Source of the DNA: Herbivorax alkaliphila
GTDB lineage: Bacteria; Bacillota; Clostridia; Acetivibrionales; Acetivibrionaceae
Assembly (NCBI RefSeq): GCF_030848475.1
Contig: NZ_JAVDDS010000015.1
Coordinates: forward strand, 1-64,000
DNA length: 64,000 nucleotides
Direction: 5' to 3'
The position numbers and the translations under genes are program-made. Under the pieces are notes generated by a model. The model worked only from the letters and a program-made list of their open reading frames with translations, did no database searches and was not told the origin of the DNA. Every line of letters starts with the position of its first letter. Positions within the stretch are counted from its first letter, which is position 1. Below, piece by piece: positions 9,699 to 18,482 of this stretch.

Positions 9699-10187
9699 CT
9701 ATTTATCCCTCACTATCAATCTGTTTTTATAATCACAATATCTAGATCCTATAAATTCAATTTCAATAATCCTTACATCCACTCCACTGTCAAGGTCTTT
9801 TTTCATAATTATACGAATAATCTCTTTAGGAAGTATATCTTCTATTATATCCCCCCACTCTATTACAACAATTCCTTCACCATAGAGATATTCTTCAAAT
9901 CCAATTTCAAACATCTCTTCTGAATCAGCAATCCTGTATACGTCAAAATGGTAAAGAGGCACCTTCTCATTGTATTCGTTGACAATTGTAAATGTAGGGC
10001 TTGGTATATATTCTTTTATACCAAGGGAATGAGCAATTCCATTTGTAATAACTGTCTTTCCTGTTCCCAAATCCCCTGTAATACATACAACATCTCCTTT
10101 ATTTAAAAGTCTGCCCAAGGCTTTTCCAACTTCAATTGTTTCATTTTCGGAAAACGTCTTAAATTTTTTCATTATTTTTTCTCTCAT
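9699..10187 (-). CDS. tsaE: tRNA t6A ATPase TsaE
   Basis: A 162-residue P-loop ATPase with Walker A GDLGTGKT (about 39-46), then SPTFTIVNEY and the HFDVYRI...EYLYGEGIVVIEWGD block diagnostic of TsaE. It drives turnover of the TsaBD complex. The start at 10187 is backed by GGAAGG six bases upstream; an ATG five codons later is an alternative. The start overlaps the 3' end of the amidohydrolase gene by 29 bases, so the genes form one operon. Confidence 0.95.
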   Translation of the reverse strand: MREKIMKKFKTFSENETIEVGKALGRLLNKGDVVCITGDLGTGKTVITNGIAHSLGIKEYIPSPTFTIVNEYNEKVPLYHFDVYRIADSEEMFEIGFEEYLYGEGIVVIEWGDIIEDILPKEIIRIIMKKDLDSGVDVRIIEIEFIGSRYCDYKNRLIVRDK

Positions 10188-11358
10188 ACACTACCTTCCC
10201 ATTAATAATTGTAGCCATAGTTTTAGATTTAAACTCAAAAGGATGTCCATCAAATATAGTTATGTCTCCATCTTTTCCAGCTTCAATACTTCCAACTCTG
10301 TCTTCAATCCCATTTAGCAAAGCTGCATTAATTGTTATAGCCTTTAAAGCTTCTTCTTCATCCATTCCCTCTCTCACTGCCATTGCAGCACATACAGTCA
10401 AATACTGTACAGGTGTACATGGATGATCTGTCATTATAGCCACTTTAATACCAGCCTTAGACAAAATTCCTGGAGTCTTTATAGTTAAATTTCTAAGTTC
10501 CACTTTAGACCTATCCGAAATAGATGGACCTATTATAGTTCCCACACCTTCTTCACATAGTATGTCCGTTATTAAATGTCCCTCAGTGCAATGTTCAATT
10601 GTTAAATCAACATCAAACTCTCTAGCAATTCTTATAGCAGTCAGTATATCATCTGCTCTATGAGCATGAGCTTTAAAGGGAATCTCCCTGTTTAATACTT
10701 TAAGTAATGCTTCAAGTTTCATGTCGTAGTCAGGCTTATCGTTGTTTTCCATATCGTCATTATGCTTTTGAATCAATTCTTTATACTCTTTAGCTGAAAT
10801 TAAATTTTCCCTAAGTAGTGCCGCAGTCGCCATACGTGTTGATGGAGATTGTTTTTTTTCTGCATATACAGTTTTAGGATTTTCTCCAAAAGCTATTTTT
10901 ACAGCAACAGGATCCTTTACAACCATTTCTTCAACTCGTCTTCCATAGGTTTTTAGAGCTGCAAACTGACCACCTATAACATTTGCACTTCCAGGGCCTG
11001 TTACAACTGTTGTAACACCATTTTCCCTAGCTTCAACAAAAGCTTTGTCCATATGAAAAACTCCATCTATAGCTCTCAAATGAGGTGTTACAGGATCTGT
11101 CATTTCATTTGTGTCATCTCCTTCAAATCCAACAGAATCCTCACATATTCCTACATGGCAGTGAGCATCAATAAAACCAGGAAGTACATATTTCCCTTTC
11201 GCATCAATAACAGTAATATCACTGTCTTTAAACTCACTTTCATCTAATTCTGTCATGTCTCCTACCTTAATTATTTTTTTCTCTTTTATTAAAATATATC
11301 CTTTATTATAATTAGCTCCTGCCATCGTCAGTATTTTGCCATTTTTTATAAGTAACAT
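10159..11358 (-). CDS. Metal-dependent amidohydrolase (imidazolonepropionase-like)
   Basis: About 399 residues. ATG at 11358 is preceded closely by GGAGGGG. It is a TIM-barrel amidohydrolase with metal ligands in DAHCHVG, FKAHAHRADD, IEHCTEGH and MTDHPCTPV, and the beta-sandwich ends ITIFDGHPFE...IINGKVVYE. Homologues are annotated as imidazolonepropionase-like or isoaspartyl-type hydrolases; the substrate cannot be read from sequence. It is the first gene of the operon with tsaE, tsaB and rimI, though no functional link is known. Confidence 0.88.
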   Translation of the reverse strand: MLLIKNGKILTMAGANYNKGYILIKEKKIIKVGDMTELDESEFKDSDITVIDAKGKYVLPGFIDAHCHVGICEDSVGFEGDDTNEMTDPVTPHLRAIDGVFHMDKAFVEARENGVTTVVTGPGSANVIGGQFAALKTYGRRVEEMVVKDPVAVKIAFGENPKTVYAEKKQSPSTRMATAALLRENLISAKEYKELIQKHNDDMENNDKPDYDMKLEALLKVLNREIPFKAHAHRADDILTAIRIAREFDVDLTIEHCTEGHLITDILCEEGVGTIIGPSISDRSKVELRNLTIKTPGILSKAGIKVAIMTDHPCTPVQYLTVCAAMAVREGMDEEEALKAITINAALLNGIEDRVGSIEAGKDGDITIFDGHPFEFKSKTMATIINGKVVYERKNNEKI

Positions 11359-11467
11359 AGTCCCCTCCACAAATATTATTAAATATATTTATCTGTTTTA
11401 ATTAATTTCTTTACTTTTAAATGTCTATACCATTTTATTATATTACAATACTAATTACAATGATTAA

Positions 11468-11635
11468 AATATAACGTTATCACACACGGTATGGAAATGT
11501 AAATATCATGTTGTGTGGGTGCCAAACTATAGAAGAAAAATCATATACGATAGATTAAGAAGGGAAACAGGACATATTTTAAGAAAATTATGTGAATACA
11601 AGGGAGGCAAAATAATAGAGGCAAAAGCAAGCTAA
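11468..11635 (+). pseudogene. tnpA: IS200-type transposase TnpA remnant
   Basis: The frame open from 11468 to the TAA at 11633 reads SHTVWKCKYHVVWVPNYRRK and continues IIYDRLRRETGHILRKLCEYKGGKIIEAKAS. This matches the first 50 or so residues of IS200/IS605 Y1 transposases (LSHTRWDCKYHVVF...). The ATG is missing, and the part holding the HUH and catalytic Tyr motifs is deleted, so it is inactive. It is followed directly by what looks like the element's right end. Confidence 0.85.
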
Positions 11636-11654
11636 GAAAAAAACAAAAAATAAT

Positions 11655-11790
11655 AGGCAGTGTTCGTAAAAAATATTGCCTTTAGGCATGCTTGTATACA
11701 GCCCTTTTAGGGCTTAATCAAGCCACCGGCTAAGCCGCTGGACATGACTTGTTATAAGACTTTAGAGGCTTTTTTTATATACTTTTTAAG
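11655..11790 (+). mobile_element. Probable right end of the decayed IS200-like element
   Basis: The region has a series of small palindromes: TTGCCTTTAGGCA, GCCCTTTTAGGGC and CCGGCTAAGCCG followed by a T run near 11770. From family knowledge, such ladders with a CCGGCTAAGCCG hairpin are typical of clostridial IS200 right ends. Together with the truncated tnpA just upstream, the element seems to have lost its middle by internal deletion. No other gene lies in 11371-11874. Confidence 0.6.
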
Positions 11791-11874
11791 CCTAAAGAAA
11801 AAATTAAACAAAGAGGTATCTAAATTTAAAACTAAAGGATGTCAAGTATTTACATATTAATGGCGTTTGTTTTA

Positions 11875-12483
11875 TTAATCTTCACTTCTACCATTTCGTT
11901 GAGTCCACAAATCCTTCGCTTCTTTGAAGTTCCAATTTTCTATCAAATCTTTCCAGTGTTTGTCGACAGTACTTGACGATAGAAGGATAGTTGTTTCGTT
12001 TAAGAAATTAACATTTTGAAGTAATTCCAGATACTTTTCTAATTCCAAAGTTATGTCATGCCAATTTTCAAACAATACAGAGTTATTATAATAATAAAAT
12101 GGTTTTTCAGTGTTTAAAAATGCTATTACTCGCTGTATAAAAGAACATAAAATATCATATGTGTACTCTATGGAACCAATAACACTTGATTCTTTGGAAT
12201 CCCAATATTTAAAATTAAAATGTTGCATCCTTTCGTCACATATTGATGATATTTTTAGTAAATCTCTTTGTACAGCTAAAAAATAGCTTCTAGAATCTTC
12301 ATCAAAAGGATCACTCCTATCTAAAACATTTTCAATTGTTTTAGATAGAAAATAAATATCACTAATAATAGATTCTTGAATTATTGAGGAGTAAGTTTTT
12401 TTGAGACTATAATAATTATATGCGTAAAATGAAGATATAATTATCATTAATGTGGTTAAGAATATTAATATTTTTTGTTTCAC
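11875..12483 (-). CDS. Membrane-anchored protein of unknown function
   Basis: About 202 residues from a GTG at 12483, chosen because GGAGGAG lies 7 bases ahead; a longer reading from 12570 has no ribosome site. One hydrophobic N-terminal segment (KILIFLTTLMIIISSFYAYNYY) acts as signal or anchor. The rest is a hydrophilic, probably helical extracytoplasmic domain with no recognised motif. It sits between two decayed insertion sequences and may itself be accessory DNA. Confidence 0.65.
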   Translation of the reverse strand: MKQKILIFLTTLMIIISSFYAYNYYSLKKTYSSIIQESIISDIYFLSKTIENVLDRSDPFDEDSRSYFLAVQRDLLKISSICDERMQHFNFKYWDSKESSVIGSIEYTYDILCSFIQRVIAFLNTEKPFYYYNNSVLFENWHDITLELEKYLELLQNVNFLNETTILLSSSTVDKHWKDLIENWNFKEAKDLWTQRNGRSED

Positions 12484-12635
12484 TTTTTCTCCTCCTCGTA
12501 TTAATATAATCCTCTCGAAAACTCTAAACACTTTCGTGGTAAGTCTTTTGAGGTGTGAGTTTTTTCTCATGCCTCTAACATTTTCAAAATATTCACTTTA
12601 AATTTTCCAACGGTTTTTACCATGTCCGACCATAT

Positions 12636-13320
12636 ATGGGTACTATCTACCTTGACAAAGGTCAAGAAAGACTTCTATTGAATCTGATTTTTTACTGTAA
12701 AACTGAGAGGAGAAGGATGGTCTATATGGAAAAATCCCTATCCAAACTTTACCTTCTAGACCTTAATAACCTGCTCCCCATAATAAAGCATTTATACTCT
12801 GATACTGGCCGACCCGCCAAAAATCAGCAAGGAATTATTAGATTCCTTGTATTAATGCTTGACTCCAATGAACATTCTATCACAAAATGGGCTAAAAAGG
12901 TAGCTTGTGACAGACTCTTTTGTGCTACATGTGGATTTAAATACGGCAAAGCACCTTCTTTCCCTTCCTATTACGACTTTATTAAGCGTATTTGGATACA
13001 ATCACATGTAGAACATATCAAGCGTAAACTTAAGCCTAAGTCCTTCTATTCCAAGCCACGTCTTAAATTAAAAGCAGGGCAAAAGCTTCCACCAAAGCAC
13101 TCAGGTGTTGTTAAAAAGCTCGTTTCCCTTGCAATTAAGGGAAAACTTAGAGAAGAACGAGCACGATAATGGCGAGCCTATCTGTATGGGAGGTATACCC
13201 TGTAAAAACTGTAGGTACTCATATCCAAAAGGAATCAAGTACAGATGCTGGTTTGATTACTATGGAATTGACAAGCCTTGTACCTGCTCCAATAGTGACT
13301 AAGGAGTTCATATGATTTTT
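12636..13320 (+). pseudogene. DDE transposase pseudogene (internal deletion, frameshift)
   Basis: The first 177 codons read as the N-terminal half of a clostridial DDE transposase (TGRPAKNQQGIIRFLVLML, WAKKVACDRLFCATCGF, SYYDFIKRIW, GQKLPPKHSGVVKKLVSLA). Around 13140 the frame shifts and the sequence jumps to a cysteine-rich middle segment (ICMGGIPCKNCRYSYPKGIK, then PCTCSNSD) before a stop at 13300-13302. The part expected to carry the first catalytic Asp is deleted. The related frame continues weakly beyond the stop. Confidence 0.8.
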
Positions 13321-13447
13321 GCAAGCAAAAATTATATGCCTAATATACACTTACCCAATTATTGCATGTCCATAATTTACTGGTTAAAACTATTGAGAAC
13401 TCTTCCGATAACTAAAAACAGAATACACAATTAGGGGGTAAAAATTT

Positions 13448-13891
13448 ATGAAAAAGAAAAGTATAGTTTTAATAATTGTCGGTGTTTTTATATTACAAAT
13501 CATAGTAGTAAATGCTTTTGATTTTAATTTGACTCATCTGCTAAAACAAAATACCGAATCTTTAGCTTCAGAAACAACTCAAAATATTGACAGTATATTA
13601 GAAGAGAAACGTCAAAATACATTATCAGATACATCGGATTATATCGACAATTATATTGCAGGTATCCGCCAAGAATTTGATGATTATGCCCAACTAGAAA
13701 TTGAAGAGGCCAAAAATCAAATAAACGAAAAGTCTCAAAATATCAAGGATGCTTTGCAATCCCAAAGGCAGGGAAATGTAAATCAGGGCAAAAACCAGAT
13801 TAAAAAAGCCATTAATGACAAAGTAGATGAGCATCTTTTAGAACTAGAAAATGAACTGTCAATGCTGTTACTAGATAAGTTCGACAACTAA
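13448..13891 (+). CDS. Exported coiled-coil protein of unknown function
   Basis: A 147-residue protein. Residues 1-22 are a signal peptide or anchor (KKKSIVLIIVGVFILQIIVV). The remainder is rich in E, Q, N and K with heptad-like spacing, predicted to be a long coiled coil (SILEEKRQ..., EIEEAKNQINEKSQNIKDAL), vaguely like the stalk of F-type ATPase subunit b. AGGGGG precedes the ATG by 9 bases. No family was recognised. Confidence 0.7.
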   Translation: MKKKSIVLIIVGVFILQIIVVNAFDFNLTHLLKQNTESLASETTQNIDSILEEKRQNTLSDTSDYIDNYIAGIRQEFDDYAQLEIEEAKNQINEKSQNIKDALQSQRQGNVNQGKNQIKKAINDKVDEHLLELENELSMLLLDKFDN

Positions 13892-14025
13892 ATCTAGCGC
13901 ATGGTATTTCTGAATTTATAAGTATTTCTCCATATTTTATTTATATTAACATTACCTTAGTGAGTGTTTTCACATTTAATATATACATCCAAATTAGAAT
14001 TTACTATTGACAATTTCAAACTACT

Positions 14026-14056
14026 ATTGTAGTCTATATACTATATAGACTACAAT
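14026..14056. promoter_or_regulatory. 31-bp perfect palindrome, candidate operator
   Basis: Two 15-base arms, ATTGTAGTCTATATA and TATATAGACTACAAT, flank a single C at 14041. The palindrome ends 29 bases before the start of the exported protein at 14086. There is no T run, which argues for a protein-binding site rather than a terminator. The GTAGTC/GACTAC half-sites are loosely like BlaI/CopY-type operators, but no such regulator is in the window. Confidence 0.65.
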
Positions 14057-14085
14057 TACATGTTTTTGAGAAAAAGGCGGTATTT

Positions 14086-14775
14086 ATGAAATTGAAATTT
14101 TTATCAATAATTATTTTTTTGCTTATTACAACATTTTTAACTCCTGTATTTGCTGGTGATTTACCTGAATCAGCAATGATGTTTGCAGATTACGGTTTTA
14201 TTGGAACAGTTCAAGAAGTCGATGATACAAAAGTTACACTTGATATTTCAGAAGTACTTTTCGGAAATTATGATGAAAAATCTATACAAATATCTAAATT
14301 CGAATATGTTAAAGGGTACCATGAAAAAGCAGAAGTAAAAGTTGGTGATTATTGTGCTGCCATCGTTATGAAAACAGATGACTCTTATGACATTTGGGAA
14401 TTTCTCGTAGCAAAAGCTGACTCTCTTGAAAAAGAAACTTTAAAATTAGACAGCAACAACCAATTCATTATTAGAATGAATACTTATATAAATGATGGCT
14501 TTTATTCAAATGAAAATTTTTACAAGATGAACCCTAACGCTCATTTGCAGCATCTTGATGATAATGTTAATGAAGAAAATTCTTCCGATGAAAAAACCTC
14601 TGACAATGAAGAAAATTTAGTTTTAGAATCTCAAATAGATTCTTCTGAAAATAACTTCAATCATTTTAAAACACTGCGTTATGCTCTAATTACAATTATT
14701 ATAGTATTGCTGCTAGTTGTCACTGTTGTGCTAATTTCTAATGAAAAAAAGACAAAGAAAATGTTAGAAGATTAA
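14086..14775 (+). CDS. Exported protein with C-terminal membrane anchor
   Basis: A 229-residue protein with a signal peptide (residues 1-23, ending VFAGD), an extracytoplasmic beta-rich domain of about 110 residues, an acidic Ser/Asp/Glu-rich linker (about 150-185), and a transmembrane helix near 200-220 (ALITIIIVLLLVVTVVLI) followed by a basic tail. This is a type I membrane topology. The ectodomain (FIGTVQEVDDTKVTLDISEV...) recalls small OB-like domains but no family is assigned. The strong palindrome just upstream suggests it is specifically regulated. Confidence 0.72.
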   Translation: MKLKFLSIIIFLLITTFLTPVFAGDLPESAMMFADYGFIGTVQEVDDTKVTLDISEVLFGNYDEKSIQISKFEYVKGYHEKAEVKVGDYCAAIVMKTDDSYDIWEFLVAKADSLEKETLKLDSNNQFIIRMNTYINDGFYSNENFYKMNPNAHLQHLDDNVNEENSSDEKTSDNEENLVLESQIDSSENNFNHFKTLRYALITIIIVLLLVVTVVLISNEKKTKKMLED

Positions 14776-14824
14776 ATTTCTCCTCTTAACTTTAACCAAT
14801 AACTATACACCCTTTTCAAATCAA

Positions 14825-15403
14825 CTATAAACTTTTTAATACATCAAATTCACTAAACACTTTTTGCATAATGTTATTTGAATTTAATATCTTTAAATCA
14901 TAATTAGTATAAACGGATCTCTTAATACCCCAGTAGCTGTTTTTGACATTATTATTTTTAGGTACAGAAACAAAATATTTATCTTGTTTATTTAAGTTCT
15001 TTTCCTCAAATTCATTATCAGTACAATCTATTAAATCTGAAAATACCCAATAGGATGCTGGAGAAATTGCACCCCTAGACCAAGTAGTAATATCTTCATA
15101 TTCAAATTTGGATATATAAACTATTGGCATGTCCTCAAAGTTTAATTCCACAGCATATATTGGTCCATCTCTCCAATCATTTTCTAATACTTTATCTGCT
15201 TTTTGTTGATACAATTTAACAAAACGATCAATAAACCACCCTTCGTAATCTGAATCAGACTTATATCTTAAAAACTTATTAGTTACAATATCATAACCAC
15301 ACTCATTAGATATTGAATCACAATACTTCATTAATTTATCTGCATTTTCATATGTTTTTCTTACCACATTAAATGCATTCTTAATATTTTCACTTAAATT
15401 CAT
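14825..15403 (-). CDS. Unknown protein, third gene of DUF5131/nuclease cassette
   Basis: A 192-residue soluble protein rich in aromatic residues (Y, W, F) and acidic patches, with no motif I recognise. Its ATG (15403) overlaps the end of the nuclease-like gene by 14 bases and has GGAGAGGGG upstream, so it is translated as a unit with it. This tight coupling suggests a partner, inhibitor or effector for the PD-(D/E)XK protein. It converges on the exported protein gene at 14086-14775. Confidence 0.72.
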   Translation of the reverse strand: MNLSENIKNAFNVVRKTYENADKLMKYCDSISNECGYDIVTNKFLRYKSDSDYEGWFIDRFVKLYQQKADKVLENDWRDGPIYAVELNFEDMPIVYISKFEYEDITTWSRGAISPASYWVFSDLIDCTDNEFEEKNLNKQDKYFVSVPKNNNVKNSYWGIKRSVYTNYDLKILNSNNIMQKVFSEFDVLKSL

Positions 15404-16190
15404 AATATCCCCTCTCCATTATAATTTCCTGGTTAAACATAAAATCTATATTTATATCATTTTTACAATCAAACACAAAATGCAAATTTAAATCTATATT
15501 TGGGCACTCAAAGTTAAAAGCCCTAAACCTTTCTAGCCCCTTTCTTTCAAGCAATGCAATAGAATCCTTTACTACTAATTCTTCATATTTATTTAATTTC
15601 TCTATGTCAATTAACTTTTCTAGAGTAGACAATACTTCTTCCCATGATAGGTACCCAAGAACAATACCTTTTTCAATAATATTTCTATCATAGGCCTCCT
15701 TACAAATAGGGTAGCAAGTATGTTCTGATGCAATAAATATTAAAAAAGCCTGCTTATTAGTTCCTAATATTTTCCTCTTTAATATTCTTGACTCTCTGGA
15801 TAATTGATGGTTGCTCTGTATTTTATAATCATAAGATGAATTATCAACACCATCATCAGAAGACAAGCCACTGTGCAATTTGACTTCAATACCAATTATT
15901 ATTTCTTCAAATTCAAGTAGTAAATCTATTTCCCCTAAAGGGTCATATGGCCAAAAGTGAATATTATTAGCCCAATAATCAATATCTAATCTTTTAATAG
16001 TCTCAAGTATGTGTAGAGAATCCTCGTTTAAAACTTTAGTCTTTGATAAAATGCTCCCTGCTCCTTTATTAAATGGGATATATCTTAAAGAACCAAAGAA
16101 GTCACCTGTCAGTTTATCTTCTAACCTTTCACTAAGGTTTGAGCCTGTTGAGCTTATCTTTCCTTTTATTTCTGCAATCAATAATATCAC
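15390..16190 (-). CDS. PD-(D/E)XK nuclease-like protein
   Basis: About 266 residues. The segment GEIDLLLEFEEIIIGIEVKL fits a PD-(D/E)XK active site: D89, E102 and K104, with the preceding acidic helix (SERLEDKLTGDFF) at residues 20-32. A basic and polar region (HQLSRESRILKRKIL) follows. The fold is shared by restriction and repair nucleases. The start is either GTG at 16190 or TTG at 16181; AGGTG sits at a better distance from the TTG. It lies 123 bases downstream of the DUF5131 gene on the same strand. Confidence 0.72.
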   Translation of the reverse strand: MILLIAEIKGKISSTGSNLSERLEDKLTGDFFGSLRYIPFNKGAGSILSKTKVLNEDSLHILETIKRLDIDYWANNIHFWPYDPLGEIDLLLEFEEIIIGIEVKLHSGLSSDDGVDNSSYDYKIQSNHQLSRESRILKRKILGTNKQAFLIFIASEHTCYPICKEAYDRNIIEKGIVLGYLSWEEVLSTLEKLIDIEKLNKYEELVVKDSIALLERKGLERFRAFNFECPNIDLNLHFVFDCKNDINIDFMFNQEIIMERGYYEFK

Positions 16191-16313
16191 CTACAAATCA
16201 AAAAATATTTTTCAACACATCAAAACTCTATCTCTTATATTACTAAAATATGAGTAGCTTTTTTATTAATTTAAATTTAGTCAGATAATAAATGGTCAAA
16301 TCTCTACTAAAAT

Positions 16314-17021
16314 TCAGTAATCTATTCCAGCTTTTTTTGCTTGACTGCACAATTCTCTCACATTTAAACAATATGTTTTTCCATCTTTTACGAAGTGAGT
16401 TCCACATTGTCTAAATTGAAAATGAACATTTTTCTCAATGCATTGTTCTCTAATTGCCAAAACCCATTCATAGTCAAGGAGTCTCGCATTATAATCTGAT
16501 TCCCCACCAACTACTACTAATTCAACATTATCTAAATAAGTGGATATATCCACCTTCTCAATAAGTGGCTGACAAATAATATTTTTATGTTTAATTGGTA
16601 ACCTATTAAATATAGAAAGTCTGAAATCAGCTCTATCCTGATTTTCAATAGTACAGCCTACTACCACATTGTCATATCCATCCTTCCAATCACTAGGAAT
16701 ACAATCTAAAAATCTTTCAATTCTTTTTGTTAAAAATATAAATGTTAAATCAGAGCGCTCTTTTATCATTTTCCAACATTCATCACGCCATAAATCTGCA
16801 TCTTCAAGTAAAAAATCTGTTGAAAAGCAAATATATACAATTTGTCCAGATTTCATCCTGTACTCACCTTTTTTATTTTTTAAAATGGGAGCATCAAATT
16901 TTTCTAATTTCACGATTTTGTTGGTGTCTATTCCTCTTTTACTGTCACCTTTATGAATGTAACAGAATTTACAACCTTCACTATATTTATGACATCCACG
17001 CCACGGATTCCACATTGCCAT
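16314..17021 (-). CDS. DUF5131 (phage Gp37/Gp68) three-Cys radical-SAM-like protein
   Basis: A 235-residue protein starting MAMWNPWRGCHKYSEGCKFC, with the Cys pattern C10-x6-C17-x2-C20 of the Gp37/Gp68 family. Later blocks ICFSTDFLLEDAD, LTFIFLTKRIERF, VVGCTIENQDRADFRL and VVVGGESDYNARLLDYEWV are also family-typical. Members are found in phages and genomic islands, are thought to bind an Fe-S cluster like radical SAM enzymes, and often have a partner named TcmP. No TcmP is seen here; the nuclease-like gene occupies that position. Confidence 0.88.
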   Translation of the reverse strand: MAMWNPWRGCHKYSEGCKFCYIHKGDSKRGIDTNKIVKLEKFDAPILKNKKGEYRMKSGQIVYICFSTDFLLEDADLWRDECWKMIKERSDLTFIFLTKRIERFLDCIPSDWKDGYDNVVVGCTIENQDRADFRLSIFNRLPIKHKNIICQPLIEKVDISTYLDNVELVVVGGESDYNARLLDYEWVLAIREQCIEKNVHFQFRQCGTHFVKDGKTYCLNVRELCSQAKKAGIDY

Positions 17022-17099
17022 TTAATTACCACCTTAAACATTATCTTTTTTGCAAATACATTCCACATCATCAACTGCTATTTTAATATCTCATATACT

Positions 17100-18020
17100 T
17101 TAACTGCTAAAGTTTTTGCTATTAGCTACAACACGGTCTTGTTGAACATTGGCAAATACTAATAAAACAGTGGAAATCAGTAAAAGAATAGAAATAATAC
17201 AACCAATCATAGTCACATATCTCATACCCAAAAAAACACCTGATATATGGGCTAATAAAGTGGCTATAGTACTACATGTAAGTAAGGCATTTTGGATTTT
17301 AACTGCTGAAAATTTTTTAATCACATTTATAACAGACAGTAAAATTATTAAGATAGTCATTACACCTGTTAAAAAGGGTGGAAAATATCCATATCCTATA
17401 TGTCCAATACTAAAGTATGAGCTTGTTACTATAAAATGATCCGGAATTCCAAAAAAGCCACTCTTAAAAGCAGAGGGAAGTAGCTCTAAAATTAAAGCTG
17501 TAACCTGACATGCTAATGCACCAATATACATTGTTTTTTTACTAACATTTAATTTTTTACCACGATTCTCATAAACAATTTGTTGAATTGCCTTAGTAAT
17601 AAACACCATCCCAAATGGTATTAAAAAAAACATATGTGTAAATGATAACATATTTAAAAATAATTTTGACCTTGTAAAAAGAGGACCTATTAATAAAATT
17701 ATACCAACTGCTATATATATGCCATTTATCATATTAGAACGCATTTTATTTGATTTGTCTAAAGTATCCAAAATTATTCTATCAGTTTTTTCTACTCTAT
17801 TCTCTTTTTCCATTCGCTCTCCAGAAAGTATTTCACTTACAGACACATCAAATATTTTGCTTAAGTTCTCTAAAACCAAAACATTAATCACATCTTTTCC
17901 CTTTTCCAAACGTGATACAGCCTTATCTGTAACCTTTAATTTTTCTGCAAGATTTTTTTGTGTATAACCTTTTTCTTTACGAAGCTCAAAAATAAATCTT
18001 CCAATTTTCTTTACATCCAT
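17100..18020 (-). CDS. Xre-family regulator with C-terminal membrane domain
   Basis: A 306-residue protein. An N-terminal helix-turn-helix (residues 6-60, GYTQKNLAEKLKVTDKAVSR) is joined to a C-terminal half with about six hydrophobic helices (from residue 95). Fusions of this type are thought to sense membrane or envelope signals and regulate nearby genes directly. It lies 79 bases upstream of the DUF5131 gene on the same strand, so it could govern that cassette. AAAGGGGGA precedes the ATG. Confidence 0.82.
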   Translation of the reverse strand: MDVKKIGRFIFELRKEKGYTQKNLAEKLKVTDKAVSRLEKGKDVINVLVLENLSKIFDVSVSEILSGERMEKENRVEKTDRIILDTLDKSNKMRSNMINGIYIAVGIILLIGPLFTRSKLFLNMLSFTHMFFLIPFGMVFITKAIQQIVYENRGKKLNVSKKTMYIGALACQVTALILELLPSAFKSGFFGIPDHFIVTSSYFSIGHIGYGYFPPFLTGVMTILIILLSVINVIKKFSAVKIQNALLTCSTIATLLAHISGVFLGMRYVTMIGCIISILLLISTVLLVFANVQQDRVVANSKNFSS

Positions 18021-18389
18021 TTTAATCCCCCTTTTCTTACATTGATATTTTCCGCTCCCTTTCGTCTTAGGCTTTTAATAGTATCCTTAGTCGAATTAGT
18101 CATATTCTTTATTTTTAAATCTTTAAGTAGAATTAGTGCCTTGTTTTTGCAAAACTTTGTGCTTGTTTTATGTGAAAAATCATTTCTTGTATTAAAAATC
18201 TTATTATGTGATTTAATTGTTTTTTTCATTATATAATAGGGATATGGAAAAATCAAGTGAAATTAGAATGTGTAAACATTGTGTTTTTATGATATATGTC
18301 TTTCATAAACAACAAAACACTTTTTTCCTTCGAACTTATATAATAGCGAAATAAAATCATATTATGAAGGGTATAAAAATGTGTTTTAT

Positions 18390-18440
18390 AGTGTTAAGGG
18401 TGATGGAGTAACCCTAGGTATCGGTTTGTTCTGCAACACT
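18390..18440 (+). other. Candidate structured leader of the pectate lyase gene
   Basis: AGTGTT (18390-18395) can pair with AACACT (18435-18440), enclosing a second stem AGGGT (18397-18401)/ACCCT (18411-18415). The region lies just ahead of the ribosome site AAGGGGG of the dockerin pectate lyase. The GGGTGATGGAGT run superficially recalls the 5' part of the fluoride riboswitch, but the rest of that motif is missing. Confidence 0.3.
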
Positions 18441-18482
18441 CTGACAGTTTCGCTAAAAATAAATTTAAGGGGGAAAAATTTT

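Noticed and set aside
12484-12570. Longer start (12570) for the membrane protein at 11875-12483
   Set aside because: The extra 29 residues are basic and lack a ribosome site, while GGAGGAG fits the GTG at 12483.
18011-18256. 81-residue minus-strand reading frame upstream of the Xre gene
   Set aside because: Lys- and Asn-rich low-complexity translation of promoter DNA, no clear ribosome site, and it overlaps the well-supported Xre start.
18390-18440. Fluoride (crcB) riboswitch ahead of the pectate lyase gene
   Set aside because: Only the GGGTGATGGAGT part is similar; the second conserved half and pseudoknot partners are absent, and the gene context does not fit.
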